Source: Cristatella mucedo (lineage: Eukaryota; Bryozoa; Phylactolaemata; Cristatellidae). From it: 27,905 nt of DNA. Shown one piece after another: positions 8,396 to 19,694 of the stretch. The notes under the pieces are model-generated. The model was not told the origin of the DNA. It saw only the letters and a program-made list of their open reading frames with translations, and searched no databases. The stretch is from contig WPIO01000547.1 in NCBI GenBank assembly GCA_009760855.2, positions 1-27,905 of the forward strand, in the 5' to 3' direction. Position 1 is the first letter of the stretch; each line of letters starts with the position of its first letter. The position numbers and the translations under genes are program-made.

Positions 8396-9121
8396 CTATG
8401 TACACTTCGGGCACAGCCAACGCCAACGTCCCCGTGGCACGTCATTCAGCCGAGGGGTCAGGCAATCCAAGTGGTATACACGAGGACAGGTGTCGCACAT
8501 TAGCAGTTGGCCAGCCTCCTTGCAGATGGCACAAAAGTCTTCGTGCGACTCGCTCGCTGAAGCAGGGGGCTTTATTGTCGCAGCAGGTGCTGGGCCAGCA
8601 GCCCCAACCTCCAATTCAATGGCTCGTGCTGTCGAGACGGGCACGAGACCGAGGCTGGCCAAGTAGTCTAACTTATTGCGTGCATCCGGACTGGTGGCAG
8701 CCTGCATTTCGCGTGCTGCCACATCTCGGTACCGGGAGCCAAGTAAGCGCTCAAAGTGTCCAGCTGGTGGCGACGCCGTCGGCGATGTCGGGCCAGCAGG
8801 CGTAATGCAGCTCTCGGTGGGGATCGAAGCACATTTCCCTCGCTGCTCGCAGGTTTTCGGCGCCACTCGGCTCCCGCTACGGTTAGTACTGGGTGGCTCG
8901 ACCGTCTGCTGTGATGGTAGAGGCAACGCGGGTGCTTGGGTTTGGTGACCTCCAACTAGAAAACATTCATGTTTGCTACAAGCATGAGGCAACTGTTGTG
9001 CGTGAATTATTCTGAAACGAGACAAGAGCTGCAGCGAATTGTGCTCATGCACATGCCAGTTAACTGTTGGCGTGTAGAAGGAAAATTGAACGTTGCGAGA
9101 AAACTCACGACGGGCTCTCAT
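8396..9121 (-). CDS. PHF21A-like PHD-finger protein, terminal exon, copy 2 (RW duplication)
   Basis: The open frame is 241 residues, or about 206 in the spliced model with exon start 8955. It matches copy 1 except for a tandem six-base duplication (GCCAAC twice on the plus strand, 8416-8427). This changes RGRWLCPKC to RGRWRWLCPKC. All eight zinc ligands remain, but the loop before the last Cys pair becomes two residues longer and gains an Arg and a Trp. In PHD folds this loop carries a conserved Trp two residues before the seventh ligand, and one Trp still has that spacing. The finger may still fold; binding could differ. Indel length is a multiple of three, so the frame is kept. Confidence 0.75.
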   Translation of the reverse strand: MRARREFSRNVQFSFYTPTVNWHVHEHNSLQLLSRFRIIHAQQLPHACSKHECFLVGGHQTQAPALPLPSQQTVEPPSTNRSGSRVAPKTCEQRGKCASIPTESCITPAGPTSPTASPPAGHFERLLGSRYRDVAAREMQAATSPDARNKLDYLASLGLVPVSTARAIELEVGAAGPAPAATIKPPASASESHEDFCAICKEAGQLLMCDTCPRVYHLDCLTPRLNDVPRGRWRWLCPKCT

Positions 9122-10015
9122 AGCGACTCGTATTCGGTGACATGCTCGAGCAGCCCCTACGAAGGACAGCTTTAGGCGAAGCTACGAATGGAACGCATTA
9201 TTATGTAACGACGTTTTCAGGTGAATCCGCTAGGTATTCGACAGCTATGTGCTAATAGATATAGTTTAGATTCACCTCTATGAGATACTCGAGTTGAGCA
9301 GTGCACAGCTCTCGAGGTTTAAAATGTAGGCCACTAGGTGGTCCGACGAAGCCCACCCAAGAACCTGTACTGAACGTAAAGAGCTAGGATGGCAAGACTA
9401 CACGAATGGCTGTAATAGCAAATTAATACGTTCCATTGTTCGCAGCACTCCCACAGACTAGTAATGGCAACTTAAAAATTAACTTAAAGCCAAGCGATTA
9501 AGCAGCCTGTTCCATGTACCAGCAGAAGAGCCTCAATGCCTACCACAATCGCATGCAGACTACACGGCTGCCGAATCAGATCCCATTAGCCGGGTCATCA
9601 CGAGCAAGCACTGCACTCACGGATACCACTTCTCGCCAGACATGGTCGGGAAAGTCACAACCATAAAGTGGCACAACGATATGGCTACTCTCGCAACTCA
9701 TGGCCGTGTTTGAAAGACAAGAGCTCAAATTCTGCTAAATTCCGTCGCTGTCACACCGAATTTAGTCGATTTGCTCAAAGTGCTGCCAATAAACGCTGCC
9801 GGTTTTTGCTTCCATTAGCAAGCAAATAAAAGTGCATCGTCAGTTTGAATTCAATGCCTGCATTGGTTTATATTCTCAGCCGCTATTATAGAAGTATAGT
9901 AAGTAGTGACAAAATATCGACAATATTTGGTAGCAGCAGTGGATTGAACTCCTTAGGTAAAAACGTGGAGCACCAACTAGTGTGCTCACATTCACATGAC
10001 CTGATAGATACATAC
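9122..10015 (-). other. Presumed intron of the PHD gene, copy 2
   Basis: The intron in the model is 10015-8956, 1060 bases, and by eye has no differences from copy 1. It holds the same hairpin and inverted repeat and no convincing coding frame. Confidence 0.4.
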
Positions 10016-10076
10016 CACTTGACGTTCCGGCAGTTGGATCGGCAGTCTTTTGAATATCTAATTCGATTTTGTCCAT
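10016..10076 (-). CDS. Candidate first coding exon of the PHD gene, copy 2
   Basis: Identical to the copy 1 candidate exon: ATG at 10076, 20 codons plus one base, GTATGT donor at 10015, phase matching the acceptor before 8955. Confidence 0.38.
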
Positions 10077-10176
10077 GTCCGTATTTAGTATGTAGACTGC
10101 TCAATAGCGAAGATGGAAGACGATTTTGGTAGGCACAGCGTACTGCAAACCGAACGTTGATGCCTTCACTCAGGAA

Positions 10177-10203
10177 GTCGCCATATTAGTATTCCGGTTC
10201 CGG
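10177..10203 (-). promoter_or_regulatory. YY1-like and tandem ETS-like motifs, copy 2
   Basis: The same two CCGGAA motifs and AATATGGCGAC at the same distance (101-127 bases) from the candidate ATG as in copy 1. Confidence 0.4.
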
Positions 10204-12964
10204 ATTTCATAAAACACATTTTGCGGGTTGTTCTACAGTTGGCCGTGATCACTGGCCAGTTATAAATGACTAGATGGTGCTGCAATAGCCGTCAGGTGGT
10301 AACTACTGGCCGGGGCGTGCTTTTGTACAATCACTACAATTTTTGTCCTACTTCTTGCATTCACCCTTGCCTACCTAAAGGTAGTGTTAATTTGCAATTC
10401 AAAATAAGTATAGTTCAGCCACCACGAAGTGCTTGGAAGTGAACTGGCTAGTCGACTGTAAGCCTAACTTATACGTCAGACTTTCTTTTATAGCTAAAAG
10501 GAAAATGAGAGTAATACGATCAGGCATGTCAACTAGTGGCAATGTTGTGATTGTCAGCCCTTTCGCATGTAATACAAGTTGTGGATATCGTTTGTGTTTA
10601 CATGCACTTTAAAGTGTACATGCTACGCTGAGGAAATCTCCATATCTGCAATGCAGCATGCAAGATCGGACACAGAGTGAAACTAGAAGTTTTCAATTAT
10701 AGCCATTGAATTTAATCGGTAGTGTCATCAAGTTGATGATGCTCTCAAGTTTACCATTCAAATCCATTCGAACACTCCAATTCTTCGCATCATACTTGAG
10801 CCTTGAGAACAGTTTCTTGTAATTTTCTCATTCAGCTGTGAAGCTTTCCAATTTCTCGCAATGGAGAGCACACGATGGACCTCGGAAGACTGCAGGCCCT
10901 CTAGAACGTAAGAGCCTGGCTAATATTGTGTGTTTGCTAACGATAGCTTTACACTTAACACTCACAAGTTAGCGGTATATGTGAATGCCCAGTCTTAGCC
11001 CTTTTGTGCTGGTGCAGCAGCCATTGTCATTGTTTACTCAATTTGTGGCATATAGTTAAAAAACGTTGCAGTTTACAAACGACAATAATTATCCGGTTAA
11101 AATGAAGCTGAATAAAGAGAGACAACGTTCGAATTTTTCCGCATGCAAAATAATTGATACAACCAGTAGTATTCGCATTGACAACAAGCTGTTTTTCATG
11201 ATGCCAACATTTCTGGACATTTGTGCTTGTTTGATTGTTAGACTAACCCTGCTATTTTTTTATACACGTTACCTTACCGTGACGGTATGGAGAGGTGTGT
11301 TTTTCATCCTTTTTCCTTTGGAAACATATGGGTCTTCAGTTCGTTTTAGTATTTGGGGCTCCAGTTCGCAGTCGTCTTTCGCATTTCAAGTCAGAGCTAA
11401 AAATTAAAGACTGTTGCCTCTTGATGGGCAAGATTGGGGATTGATTTGATAAATACAATGCACAAAGGCATTTCTTCCCTCCAGATGTAGGGAAGTTATA
11501 AGGTGAGATGTATATAACTCATTTTTAAAGCGCCCCAAGAGAGCTTGGTCTTCATTCAGGCGCTTAACATATGCTTCGGGGCTCGAGAACACGACCTCAG
11601 CCAGATGTTGGTCGGGGCGATTACCTTCACTGCTGGACCAAACCAGCTCGGCAAGATGACTTAATTATCATCATGCGTGTATCTTCTTCTCTGGTCATAG
11701 GCGAACACGCTTCCTTTTTCGGCGAACTGGAATGAATGCAGTACAGCTGGACGTCTATGGGTTGGGATGAAATATACCATCCAAAGTTAAATGCACAGCG
11801 ACGTTGAAGTCAGTAGAGTCGCTTTCATTTCTCTAACTGCAATTACTACAGCGTTACGTGTCTTACAGGCTTGATTTTGTAATCCCCCAAGTGTAACACG
11901 TGCTACCCTGACGGGCCAAGGTAGCTGATCCTTCAGTGACCATCCAATACTTTGCAGACAGTCCATTTCCTTTAGCTAAGTCGTAAATAGTGAGAACTTT
12001 ACAACCTGGCAAGACCTAGTCCCCAGACGTGACGATATTTGAAGAGCAACTACTGAATTGTCTTGTTCTTCCATAGCTAATGCTTCCTTGAGTATGTAAA
12101 TATGCATGCTGATGGCCTTATGAATCTCACACTTCTGATGCTAATATTCTCTTGGGGCCGACATGAACGTTGCTATTGCTATTAAAATACATCGATTACT
12201 AGCTTTTACGAATCGGCGGATTAAGTTGGAGCTGTTGCCACCTATGGCCACGAATGTCTCAAGACAAGACGGGAGTGATATTCCAAATCGACTTTGCAAT
12301 GAATGGGAAAGAAAGGTCACTGGAAAGTGCGGCGGCTGAATAAGAATCGATGATGTCACCACCGAGACGGACATAGATCGGAGCTGGCCGAAGAATCACA
12401 GGTTTGTTTTGGGGGAAAAGCAGAATTGCCATTGGAATTTCACCACGTGAATGAGTGGGCCGCCTTAACCGTGATCTGCTACTCTGAGGGTAAACGCATT
12501 AGGTGATTTAAATTCCACGTTCTGGACGATTTTAGGCAATTTACCAAATCGATAGATGAATAGTTAATTGATAAGTTAGCATATCATGTCCACCGATTGT
12601 TTCTGGCCGCTGATGGACAAAGTTGCTATCGCCTGGCCCCATCAGGGGATAACCGGACAGTCACTTCCTTAGAGATGCTTGGCATAGTGCTCGAAGGTTG
12701 TTTGACGAAAATCAGATTGTAAGTATTAGCATTGACTATCAGACCCGAGTTAGCAGCAAAGCCAGCCCATGTCAACATGGCAAAGAAAGTCTCGCAAGGC
12801 ACAGTCACTGCTTTCAGCTATAAGTGCTTTACCTGAGCTTCGATTGCATATTTCAACGCGAAGCATAGACTGTAGGAATTTGCATAAGTTCTTGCATGGC
12901 ATCGATTACAAAACACATACTCACACACCCACGCCAACGACAAAGCACACACTAGCAAACACAC

Positions 12965-12966
<2 letters not shown>
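10204..12966. other. Spacer between the copy 2 promoter and the copy 3 CA tract
   Basis: No gene assigned. Local differences are a GT run reduced to aatattgtgtgtttg (near 10923), a T-to-G change near 12013, GAGCAAC near 12046, and a longer G run near 12409. The splice-compatible minus-strand pair seen in other units is open here. Confidence 0.55.

Positions 12967-12998
<32 letters not shown>
12967..12998 (+). repeat. (CA)16 microsatellite, copy 3
   Basis: The longest tract of the six. The AT that separates CCC from the tract in other copies is missing. Confidence 0.97.
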
Positions 12999-13004
<6 letters not shown>

Positions 13005-13065
13005 ACTGCAATTGAGTTCAATTTGCTGAGCAAGAAAGGTGCGAATAGGCATTGGTTGTTCAATA

Positions 13066-13071
13066 TTTATT
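13066..13071 (-). terminator. Poly(A) signal AATAAA, copy 3
   Basis: Same AATAAA, 72 bases past the copy 3 stop. Confidence 0.5.
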
Positions 13072-13142
13072 AAGAATTTAGGAAGGCTGCATAGAAAGGC
13101 TATGGCAACTTGATTTCCTTTACAGTTTCCTAAATTGTCCGA

Positions 13143-13865
13143 CTATGTACACTTCGGGCACAGCCAACGTCCCCGTGGCACGTCATTCAGCCGAGGAGTC
13201 AGGCAATCCAAGTGGTATACACGAGGACAGGTGTCGCACATTAGCAGTTGGCCAGCCTCCTTGCAGATGGCACAAAAGTCTTCGTGCGACTCGCTCGCTG
13301 AAGCAGGGGGCTTTATTGTCGCAGCAGGTGCTGGGCCAGCAGCCCCAACCTCCAATTCAATGGCTCGTGCTGTCGAGACGGGCACGAGACCGAGGCTGGC
13401 CAAGTAGTCTAACTTATTGCGTGCATCCGGACTGGTGGCAGCCTGCATTTCGCGTGCTGCCACATCTCGGTACCGGGAGCCAAGTAAGCGCTCAAAGTGT
13501 CCAGCTGGTGGCGACGCCGCCGTCGGCGATGTCGGGCCAGCAGGCGTAATGCAGCTCTCGGTGGGGATCGAAGCACATTTCCCTCGCTGCTCGCAGGTTT
13601 TCGGCGCCACTCGGCTCCCGCTACGGTTAGTACTGGGTGGCTCGACCGTCTGCTGTGATGGTAGAGGCAACGCGGGTGCTTGGGTTTGGTGACCTCCAAC
13701 TAGAAAACATTCATGTTTGCTACAAGCATGAGGCAACTGTTGTGCGTGAATTATTCTGAAACGAGACAAGAGCTGCAGCGAATTGTGCTCATGCACATGC
13801 CAGTTAACTGTTGGCGTGTAGAAGGAAAATTGAACGTTGCGAGAAAACTCACGACGGGCTCTCAT
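13143..13865 (-). CDS. PHF21A-like PHD-finger protein, terminal exon, copy 3 (extra Ala)
   Basis: The open frame is 240 residues; the likely exon starts at 13699. It differs from copy 1 by one inserted codon (PTAASPPAG instead of PTASPPAG, near 13516) in the low-complexity linker, and by a synonymous change in the Thr codon of LTPRL that is shared with copies 4 and 6. The PHD finger and the SLGLV segment are unchanged, so this copy should encode a functional finger if it is expressed. Confidence 0.77.
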   Translation of the reverse strand: MRARREFSRNVQFSFYTPTVNWHVHEHNSLQLLSRFRIIHAQQLPHACSKHECFLVGGHQTQAPALPLPSQQTVEPPSTNRSGSRVAPKTCEQRGKCASIPTESCITPAGPTSPTAASPPAGHFERLLGSRYRDVAAREMQAATSPDARNKLDYLASLGLVPVSTARAIELEVGAAGPAPAATIKPPASASESHEDFCAICKEAGQLLMCDTCPRVYHLDCLTPRLNDVPRGRWLCPKCT

Positions 13866-14761
13866 AGCGACTCGTATTCGGTGACATGCTCGAGCAGCCC
13901 CTACGAAGGACAGCTTTAGGCGAAGCTACGAATGGAACGCATTATTATGTAACGACGTTTTCAGGTGAATCCGCTAGGTATTCGACAGCTATGTGCTAAT
14001 AGAGATATAGTTTAGATTCACCTCTATGAGATACTCGAGTTGAGCAGTGCACAGCTCTCGAGGTTTAAAATGTAGGCCACTAGGTGGTCCGACGAAGCCC
14101 ACCCAAGAACCTGTACTGAACGTAAAGAGCTAGGATGGCAAGACTACACGAATGGCTGTAATAGCAAATTAATACGTTCCATTGTTCGCAGCACTCCCAC
14201 AGACTAGTAATGGCAACTTAAAAATTAACTTAAAGCCAAGCGATTAAGCAGCCTGTTCCATGTACCAGCAGAAGAGCCTCAATGCCTACCACAATCGCAT
14301 GCAGACTACACGGCTGCCGAATCAGATCCCATTAGCCGGGTCATCACGAGCAAGCACTGCACTCACGGATACCACTTCTCGCCAGACATGGTCGGGAAAG
14401 TCACAACCATAAAGTGGCACAACGATATGGCTACTCTCGCAACTCATGGCCGTGTTTGAAAGACAAGAGCTCAAATTCTGCTAAATTCCGTCGCTGTCAC
14501 ACCGAATTTAGTCGATTTGCTCAAAGTGCTGCCAATAAACGCTGCCGGTTTTTGCTTCCATTAGCAAGCAAATAAAAGTGCATCGTCAGTTTGAATTCAA
14601 TGCCTGCATTGGTTTATATTCTCAGCCGCTATTATAGAAGTATAGTAAGTAGTGACAAAATATCGACAATATTTGGTAGCAGCAGTGGATTGAACTCCTT
14701 AGGTAAAAACGTGGAGCACCAACTAGTCTGCTCACATTCACATGACCTGATAGATACATAC
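13866..14761 (-). other. Presumed intron of the PHD gene, copy 3
   Basis: The modelled intron 14761-13700 is 1062 bases, two longer than copy 1 because of an extra GA near 14002. A base change near 14727 lies 34 bases inside the donor. No coding frame is seen. Confidence 0.4.
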
Positions 14762-14822
14762 CACTTGACGTTCCGGCAGTTGGATCGGCAGTCTTTTGAA
14801 TATCTAATTCGATTTTGTCCAT
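14762..14822 (-). CDS. Candidate first coding exon of the PHD gene, copy 3
   Basis: ATG at 14822, same 20 codons plus one base and the same GTATGT donor as copy 1. Confidence 0.38.
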
Positions 14823-14922
14823 GTCCGTATTTAGTATGTAGACTGCTCAATAGCGAAGATGGAAGACGATTTTGGTAGGCACAGCGTACTGCAAACCGAA
14901 CGTTGATGCCTTCACTCAGGAA

Positions 14923-14949
14923 GTCGCCATATTAGTATTCCGGTTCCGG
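14923..14949 (-). promoter_or_regulatory. YY1-like and tandem ETS-like motifs, copy 3
   Basis: Unchanged motif pair at the same spacing from the candidate ATG at 14822. Confidence 0.4.
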
Positions 14950-17718
14950 ATTTCATAAAACACATTTTGCGGGTTGTTCTACAGTTGGCCGTGATCACTG
15001 GCCAGTTATAAATGACTAGATGGTGCTGCAATAGCCGTCAGGTGGTAACTACTGGCCGGGGCGTGCTTTTGTACAATCACTACAATTTTTGTCCTACTTC
15101 TTGCATTCACCCTTGCCTACCTAAAGGTAGTGTTAATTTGCAATTCAAAATAAGTATAGTTCAGCCACCACGAAGTGCTTGGAAGTGAACTGGCTAGTCG
15201 ACTGTAAGCCTAACTTATACGTCAGACTTTCTTTTATAGCTAAAAGGAAAATGAGAGTAATACGATCAGGCATGTCAACTAGTGGCAATGTTGTGATTGT
15301 CAGCCCTTTCGCATGTAATACAAGTTGTGGATATCGTTTGTGTTTACATGCACTTTAAAGTGTACATGCTACGCTGAGGAAATCTCCATATCTGCAATGC
15401 AGCATGCAAGATCGGACACAGAGTGAAACTAGAAGTTTTCAATTATAGCCATTGAATTTAATCGGTAGTGTCATCAAGTTGATGATGCTCTCAAGTTTAC
15501 CATTCAAATCCATTCGAACACTCCAATTCTTCGCATCATACTTGAGCCTTGAGAACAGTTTCTTGTAATTTTCTCATTCAGCTGTGAAGCTTTCCAATTT
15601 CTCGCAATGGAGAGCACACGATGGACCTCGGAAGACTGCAGGCCCTCTAGAACGTAAGAGCCTGGCTAATTTTGTGTGTGTGTGCTAACGATAGCTTTAC
15701 ACTTAACACTCACAAGTTAGCGGTATATGTGAATGCCCAGTCTTAGCCCTTTTGTGCTGGTGCAGCAGCCATTGTCATTGTTTACTCAATTTGTGGCATA
15801 TAGTTAAAAAACGTTGCAGTTTACAAACGACAATAATTATCCGGTTAAAATGAAGCTGAATAAAGAGAGACAACGTTCGAATTTTTCCGCATGCAAAATA
15901 ATTGATACAACCAGTAGTATTCGCATTGACAACAAGCTGTTTTTCATGATGCCAACATTTCTGGACATTTGTGCTTGTTTGATTGTTAGACTAACCCTGC
16001 TATTTTTTTATACACGTTACCTTACCGTGACGGTATGGAGAGGTGTGTTTTTCATCCTTTTTCCTTTGGAAACATATGGGTCTTCAGTTCGTTTTAGTAT
16101 TTGGGGCTCCAGTTCGCAGTCGTCTTTCGCATTTCAAGTCAGAGCTAAAAATTAAAGACTGTTGCCTCTTGATGGGCAAGATTGGGGATTGATTTGATAA
16201 ATACAATGCACAAAGGCATTTCTTCCCTCCAGATGTAGGGAAGTTATAAGGTGAGATGTATATAACTCATTTTTTTTTAAAGCGCCCCAAGAGAGCTTGG
16301 TCTTCATTCAGGCGCTTAACATATGCTTCGGGGCTCGAGAACACGACCTCAGCCAGATGTTGGTCGGGGCGATTACCTTCACTGCTGGACCAAACCAGCT
16401 CGGCAAGATGACTTAATTATCATCATGCGTGTATCTTCTTCTCTGGTCATAGGCGAACACGCTTCCTTTTTCGGCGAACTGGAATGAATGCAGTACAGCT
16501 GGACGTCTATGGGTTGGGATGAAATATACCATCCAAAGTTAAATGCACAGCGACGTTGAAGTCAGTAGAGTCGCTTTCATTTCTCTAACTGCAATTACTA
16601 CAGCGTTACGTGTCTTACAGGCTTGATTTTGTAATCCCCCAAGTGTAACACGTGCTACCCTGACGGGCCAAGGTAGCTGATCCTTCAGTGACCATCCAAT
16701 ACTTTGCAGACAGTCCATTTCTTTTAGCTAAGTCGTAAATAGTGAGAACTTTACAACCTGGCAATACCTAGTCCCCAGACGTGACGATATTTGAAGAGCA
16801 ACTACTGAATTGTCTTGTTCTTCCATAGCTAATGCTTCCTTGAGTATGTAAATATGCATGCTGATGGCCTTATGAATCTCACACTTCTGATGCTAATATT
16901 CTCTTGGGGCCGACATGAACGTTGCTATTGCTATTAAAATACATCGATTACTAGCTTTTACGAATCGGCGGATTAAGTTGGAGCTGTTGCCACCTATGGC
17001 CACGAATGTCTCAAGACAAGACGGGAGTGATATTCCAAATCGACTTTGCAATGAATGGGAAAGAAAGGTCACTGGAAAGTGCGGCGGCTGAATAAGAATC
17101 GATGATGTCACCACCGAGACGGACATAGATCGGAGCTGGCCGAAGAATCACAGGTTTGTTTTGGGAAAAGCAGAATTGCCATTGGAATTTCACCACGTGA
17201 ATGAGTGGGCCGCCTTAACCGTGATCTGCTACTCTGAGGGTAAACGCATTAGGTGATTTAAATTCCACGTTCTGGACGATTTTAGGCAATTTACCAAATC
17301 GATAGATGAATAGTTAATTGATAAGTTAGCATATCATGTCCACCGATTGTTTCTGGCCGCTGATGGACAAAGTTGCTATCGCCTGGCCCCATCAGGGGAT
17401 AACCGGACAGTCACTTCCTTAGAGATGCTTGGCATAGTGCTCGAAGGTTGTTTGACGAAAATCAGATTGTAAGTATTAGCATTGACTATCAGACCCGAGT
17501 TAGCAGCAAAGCCAGCCCATGTCAACATGGCAAAGAAAGTCTCGCAAGGCACAGTCACTGCTTTCAGCTATAAGTGCTTTACCTGAGCTTCGATTGCATA
17601 TTTCAACGCGAAGCATAGAGTGTAGGAATTTGCATAAGTTCTTGCATGGCATCGATTACAAAACACATACTCACACACCCACGCCAACGACAATGCACAC
17701 ACTAGCATACACACCCAT

Positions 17719-17719
<1 letters not shown>
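14950..17719. other. Spacer between the copy 3 promoter and the copy 4 CA tract
   Basis: No gene assigned. A T run near 16269 is expanded to nine, one base is changed near 16722, and GAGCAAC near 16795 is shared with copy 3. A C-to-G change near 17620 and an A-to-T change near 17708 are private to copy 4. Confidence 0.55.

Positions 17720-17745
<26 letters not shown>
17720..17745 (+). repeat. (CA)13 microsatellite, copy 4
   Basis: Thirteen units, same position in the unit as the other tracts. Confidence 0.97.
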
Positions 17746-17751
<6 letters not shown>

Positions 17752-17812
17752 ACTGCAATTGAGTTCAATTTGCTGAGCAAGAAAGGTGCGAATAGGCATT
17801 GGTTGTTCAATA

Positions 17813-17818
17813 TTTATT
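17813..17818 (-). terminator. Poly(A) signal AATAAA, copy 4
   Basis: Same AATAAA, 72 bases past the copy 4 stop. Confidence 0.5.
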
Positions 17819-17889
17819 AAGAATTTAGGAAGGCTGCATAGAAAGGCTATGGCAACTTGATTTCCTTCACAGTTTCCTAAATTGTCCGA

Positions 17890-18609
17890 CTATGTACACT
17901 TCGGGCACAGCCAACGTCCCCGTGGCACGTCATTCAGCCGAGGAGTCAGGCAATCCAAGTGGTATACACGAGGACAGGTGTCGCACATTAGCAGTTGGCC
18001 AGCCTCCTTGCAGATGGCACAAAAGTCTTCGTGCGACTCGCTCGCTGAAGCAGGGGGCTTTATTGTCGCAGCAGGTGCTGGGCCAGCAGCCCCAACCTCC
18101 AATTCAATGGCTCGTGCTGTCGAGACGGGCACGAGACCGAGGCTGGCCAAGTAGTCTAACTTATTGCGTGCATCCGGACTGGTGGCAGCCTGCATTTCGC
18201 GTGCTGCCACATCTCGGTACCGGGAGCCAAGTAAGCGCTCAAAGTGTCCAGCTGGTGGCGACGCCGTCGGCGATGTCGGGCCAGCAGGCGTAATGCAGCT
18301 CTCGGTGGGGATCGAAGCACATTTCCCTCGCTGCTCGCAGGTTTTCGGCGCCACTCGGCTCCCGCTACGGTTAGTACTGGGTGGCTCGACCGTCTGCTGT
18401 GATGGTAGAGGCAACGCGGGTGCTTGGGTTTGGTGACCTCCAACTAGAAAACATTCATGTTTGCTACAAGCATGAGGCAACTGTTGTGCGTGAATTATTC
18501 TGAAACGAGACAAGAGCTGCAGCGAATTGTGCTCATGCACATGCCAGTTAACTGTTGGCGTGTAGAAGGAAAATTGAACGTTGCGAGAAAACTCACGACG
18601 GGCTCTCAT
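17890..18609 (-). CDS. PHF21A-like PHD-finger protein, terminal exon, copy 4
   Basis: The open frame is 239 residues, with protein sequence identical to copy 1 as far as I can compare; the likely exon starts at 18443. The only coding difference noticed is the synonymous Thr codon change shared with copies 3 and 6. Together with copy 1 this is the plain form of the gene: SLGLV helix, Ala/Pro-rich linker, HED motif and a full C4HC3 finger ending one residue before the stop. Confidence 0.78.
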   Translation of the reverse strand: MRARREFSRNVQFSFYTPTVNWHVHEHNSLQLLSRFRIIHAQQLPHACSKHECFLVGGHQTQAPALPLPSQQTVEPPSTNRSGSRVAPKTCEQRGKCASIPTESCITPAGPTSPTASPPAGHFERLLGSRYRDVAAREMQAATSPDARNKLDYLASLGLVPVSTARAIELEVGAAGPAPAATIKPPASASESHEDFCAICKEAGQLLMCDTCPRVYHLDCLTPRLNDVPRGRWLCPKCT

Positions 18610-19506
18610 AGCGACTCGTATTCGGTGACATGCTCGAGCAGCCCCTACGAAGGACAGCTTTAGGCGAAGCTACGAATGGAACGCATTATTATGTAACGAC
18701 GTTTTCAGGTGAATCCGCTAGGTATTCGACAGCTATGTGCTAATAGATATAGTTTAGATTCACCTCTATGAGATACTCGAGTTGAGCAGTGCACAGCTCT
18801 CGAGGTTTAAAATGTAGGCCACTAGGTGGTCCGACGAAGCCCACCCAAGAACCTGTACTGAACGTAAAGAGCTAGGATGGCAAGACTACACGAATGGCTG
18901 TAATAGCAAATTAATACGTTCCATTGTTCGCAGCACTCCCACAGACTAGTAATGGCAACTTAAAAATTAACTTAAAGCCAAGCGATTAAGCAGCCTGTTC
19001 CATGTACCAGCAGAAGAGCCTCAATGCCTACCACAATCGCATGCAGACTACACGGCTGCCGAATCAGATCCCATTAGCCGGGTCATCACGAGCAAGCACT
19101 GCACTCACGGATACCACTTCTCGCCAGACATGGTCGGGAAAGTCACAACCATAAAGTGGCACAACGATATGGCTACTCTCGCAACTCATGGCCGTGTTTG
19201 AAAGACAAGAGCTCAAATTCTGCTAAATTCCGTCGCTGTCACACCGAATTTAGTCGATTTGCTCAAAGTGCTGCCAATAAACGCTGCCGGTTTTTGCTTC
19301 CATTAGCAAGCAAATAAAAGTGCATCGTCAGTTTGAATTCAATGCCTGCATTGGTTTATATTCTCAGCCGCTATTATAGAAGTATAGTAAGTAGTGACAA
19401 AATATCGACAATATTTGGTAGCAGCAGTGGATTGAACTCCTTAGTAAAAAAACGTGGAGCACCAACTAGTGTCTGCTCACATTCACATGACCTGATAGAT
19501 ACATAC
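18610..19506 (-). other. Presumed intron of the PHD gene, copy 4
   Basis: The modelled intron 19506-18444 is 1063 bases. The A run near 19445 is altered and two bases are inserted near 19470; both lie between the donor and the branch region, outside the candidate exon. Confidence 0.4.
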
Positions 19507-19567
19507 CACTTGACGTTCCGGCAGTTGGATCGGCAGTCTTTTGAATATCTAATTCGATTTTGTCCAT
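19507..19567 (-). CDS. Candidate first coding exon of the PHD gene, copy 4
   Basis: ATG at 19567, identical 20 codons plus one base and identical donor, even though the sequence within 70 bases downstream has three inserted bases. That contrast mildly favours the exon being real. Confidence 0.38.
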
Positions 19568-19667
19568 GTCCGTATTTAGTATGTAGACTGCTCAATAGCG
19601 AAGATGGAAGACGATTTTGGTAGGCACAGCGTACTGCAAACCGAACGTTGATGCCTTCACTCAGGAA

Positions 19668-19694
19668 GTCGCCATATTAGTATTCCGGTTCCGG
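19668..19694 (-). promoter_or_regulatory. YY1-like and tandem ETS-like motifs, copy 4
   Basis: Unchanged motif pair at the same spacing from the candidate ATG at 19567. Confidence 0.4.

Larger units (their letters stand above)
6462..11200. repeat. Tandem unit, copy 2 (4739 bases)
   Basis: Starts at the same atgccaacat string as copy 1. Distinctive marks are a two-base deletion near 7529, a six-base duplication inside the PHD exon (8416-8427) and a shortened GT run near 10923-10935. Confidence 0.97.
11201..15948. repeat. Tandem unit, copy 3 (4748 bases)
   Basis: Longest unit. Marks are a longer CA tract, one extra alanine codon in the PHD gene near 13516, a GA insertion near 14002, and a changed base near 14727. 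It shares the GAGCAAC variant near 12046 only with copy 4. Confidence 0.97.
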
